Below are positions 5,548 through 5,669 of a stretch of 5,669 bases of DNA, in pieces. The number at the start of each line of letters is the position of its first letter. The stretch's first letter is position 1. Below the pieces are notes generated by a model. That model did not search any database, had not been told where the DNA came from, and saw nothing but the letters and a program-made list of their open reading frames with translations. Where the stretch lies: positions 1 to 5,669 of the forward strand of contig JALWZV010000042.1 of assembly GCA_027002315.1 (NCBI GenBank), read 5' to 3'. Position numbers and translations under genes: made by a program. Origin of the DNA: Candidatus Roizmanbacteria bacterium (GTDB taxonomy: Bacteria > Patescibacteriota > Microgenomatia > UBA1406 > GWC2-37-13).

Positions 5548-5669
5548 ATGGATAAAAATTATTATTTACCAATTGCATTTAAACTAGCAGGGCATTATGA
5601 AGTTGAAAAGGTATTGGGAGAAGATGATTTTGAGATACTTTATTTGGTTAAAGATTTACATTTAGCAGA
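5548..5669 (+). CDS. Start of a serine/threonine protein kinase-like protein (3' end outside window)
   Basis: An ATG at 5548 with GAGGAAG 5 bases upstream opens a frame that runs off the window after 40 codons. The segment HYEVEKVLGEDDFEILYLVKD (residues 16-36) aligns by eye with the glycine-rich loop region of Hanks-type kinases (consensus YxIxxxLGxGGFGxVYLAxD). In those enzymes this loop holds ATP phosphates. Here only the first Gly (G24) remains: the other two positions are Asp and Glu (LGEDDFEILYL). The Phe, hydrophobic and Tyr-Leu positions and the final Asp are kept. It could be a divergent kinase or a pseudokinase acting as scaffold. The catalytic Lys, HRD and DFG motifs lie outside the window, so activity cannot be judged. 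The 102-base gap after the lipoprotein gene has no clear terminator, so read-through from it is possible. Confidence 0.7.
   Translation, partial: MDKNYYLPIAFKLAGHYEVEKVLGEDDFEILYLVKDLHLA

Noticed and set aside
5542..5557. A 16-base match (G, six A, TGGATAAAA) between the start of the kinase-like gene and the plus strand of repeat copy A (1656-1671)
   Set aside because: It is A-rich and in a different context (coding start versus upstream promoter edge on the opposite strand), and identity does not extend, so chance is the simplest explanation.

Overview
The window is AT-rich (roughly one third G+C by eye). Its codon use, the AHQWRQPL-type H-box of the histidine kinase and the many short, tightly packed envelope genes suggest a member of the Campylobacterota, probably a Sulfurimonas/Sulfurovum/Arcobacter-type environmental organism. 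This assignment is an inference from protein style; no rRNA or taxonomic marker gene is present.

Layout. At the left edge the last 40 codons of an unidentified gene (1-123, +) run into a secreted CAP/SCP-domain protein (137-1396, +). A hairpin at 1417-1440 separates this from a minus-strand block. Read in its own direction from right to left, that block contains an OmpR-family response regulator (4420 to 3740), an overlapping membrane histidine kinase with a 7TM-DISM-like membrane part (3747 to 2323), a small outer-membrane beta-barrel protein (2256 to 1708) and a 56-residue lipoprotein (1614 to 1444) that is easily missed. Divergent from the regulator lies a 305-residue lipoprotein of unknown function (4528-5445, +). 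The right edge cuts the start of a serine/threonine-kinase-like protein (from 5548, +).

The most unusual structure is a 71-bp near-perfect direct repeat (1608-1678 and 2250-2320, 68/71 identical, exactly 642 bp apart). Each copy carries an extended -10 promoter, a short leader, a Shine-Dalgarno site and the ATG with the next four bases, and stands in front of one of the two small envelope genes. The beta-barrel gene and the lipoprotein gene therefore share a duplicated expression cassette, which suggests matched expression of two envelope components directly downstream of a two-component system.

As a working picture (inference), the kinase and regulator sense an envelope or membrane state and control envelope genes, with the neighbours as candidate targets. 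Five of the eight genes seen carry export signals or membrane segments. No tRNA, rRNA, CRISPR array, insertion sequence or phage gene was seen. No stretch over 300 bases lacks a gene; the intergenic gaps are 47, 93, 66, 107 and 102 bases and are covered by the sites listed.
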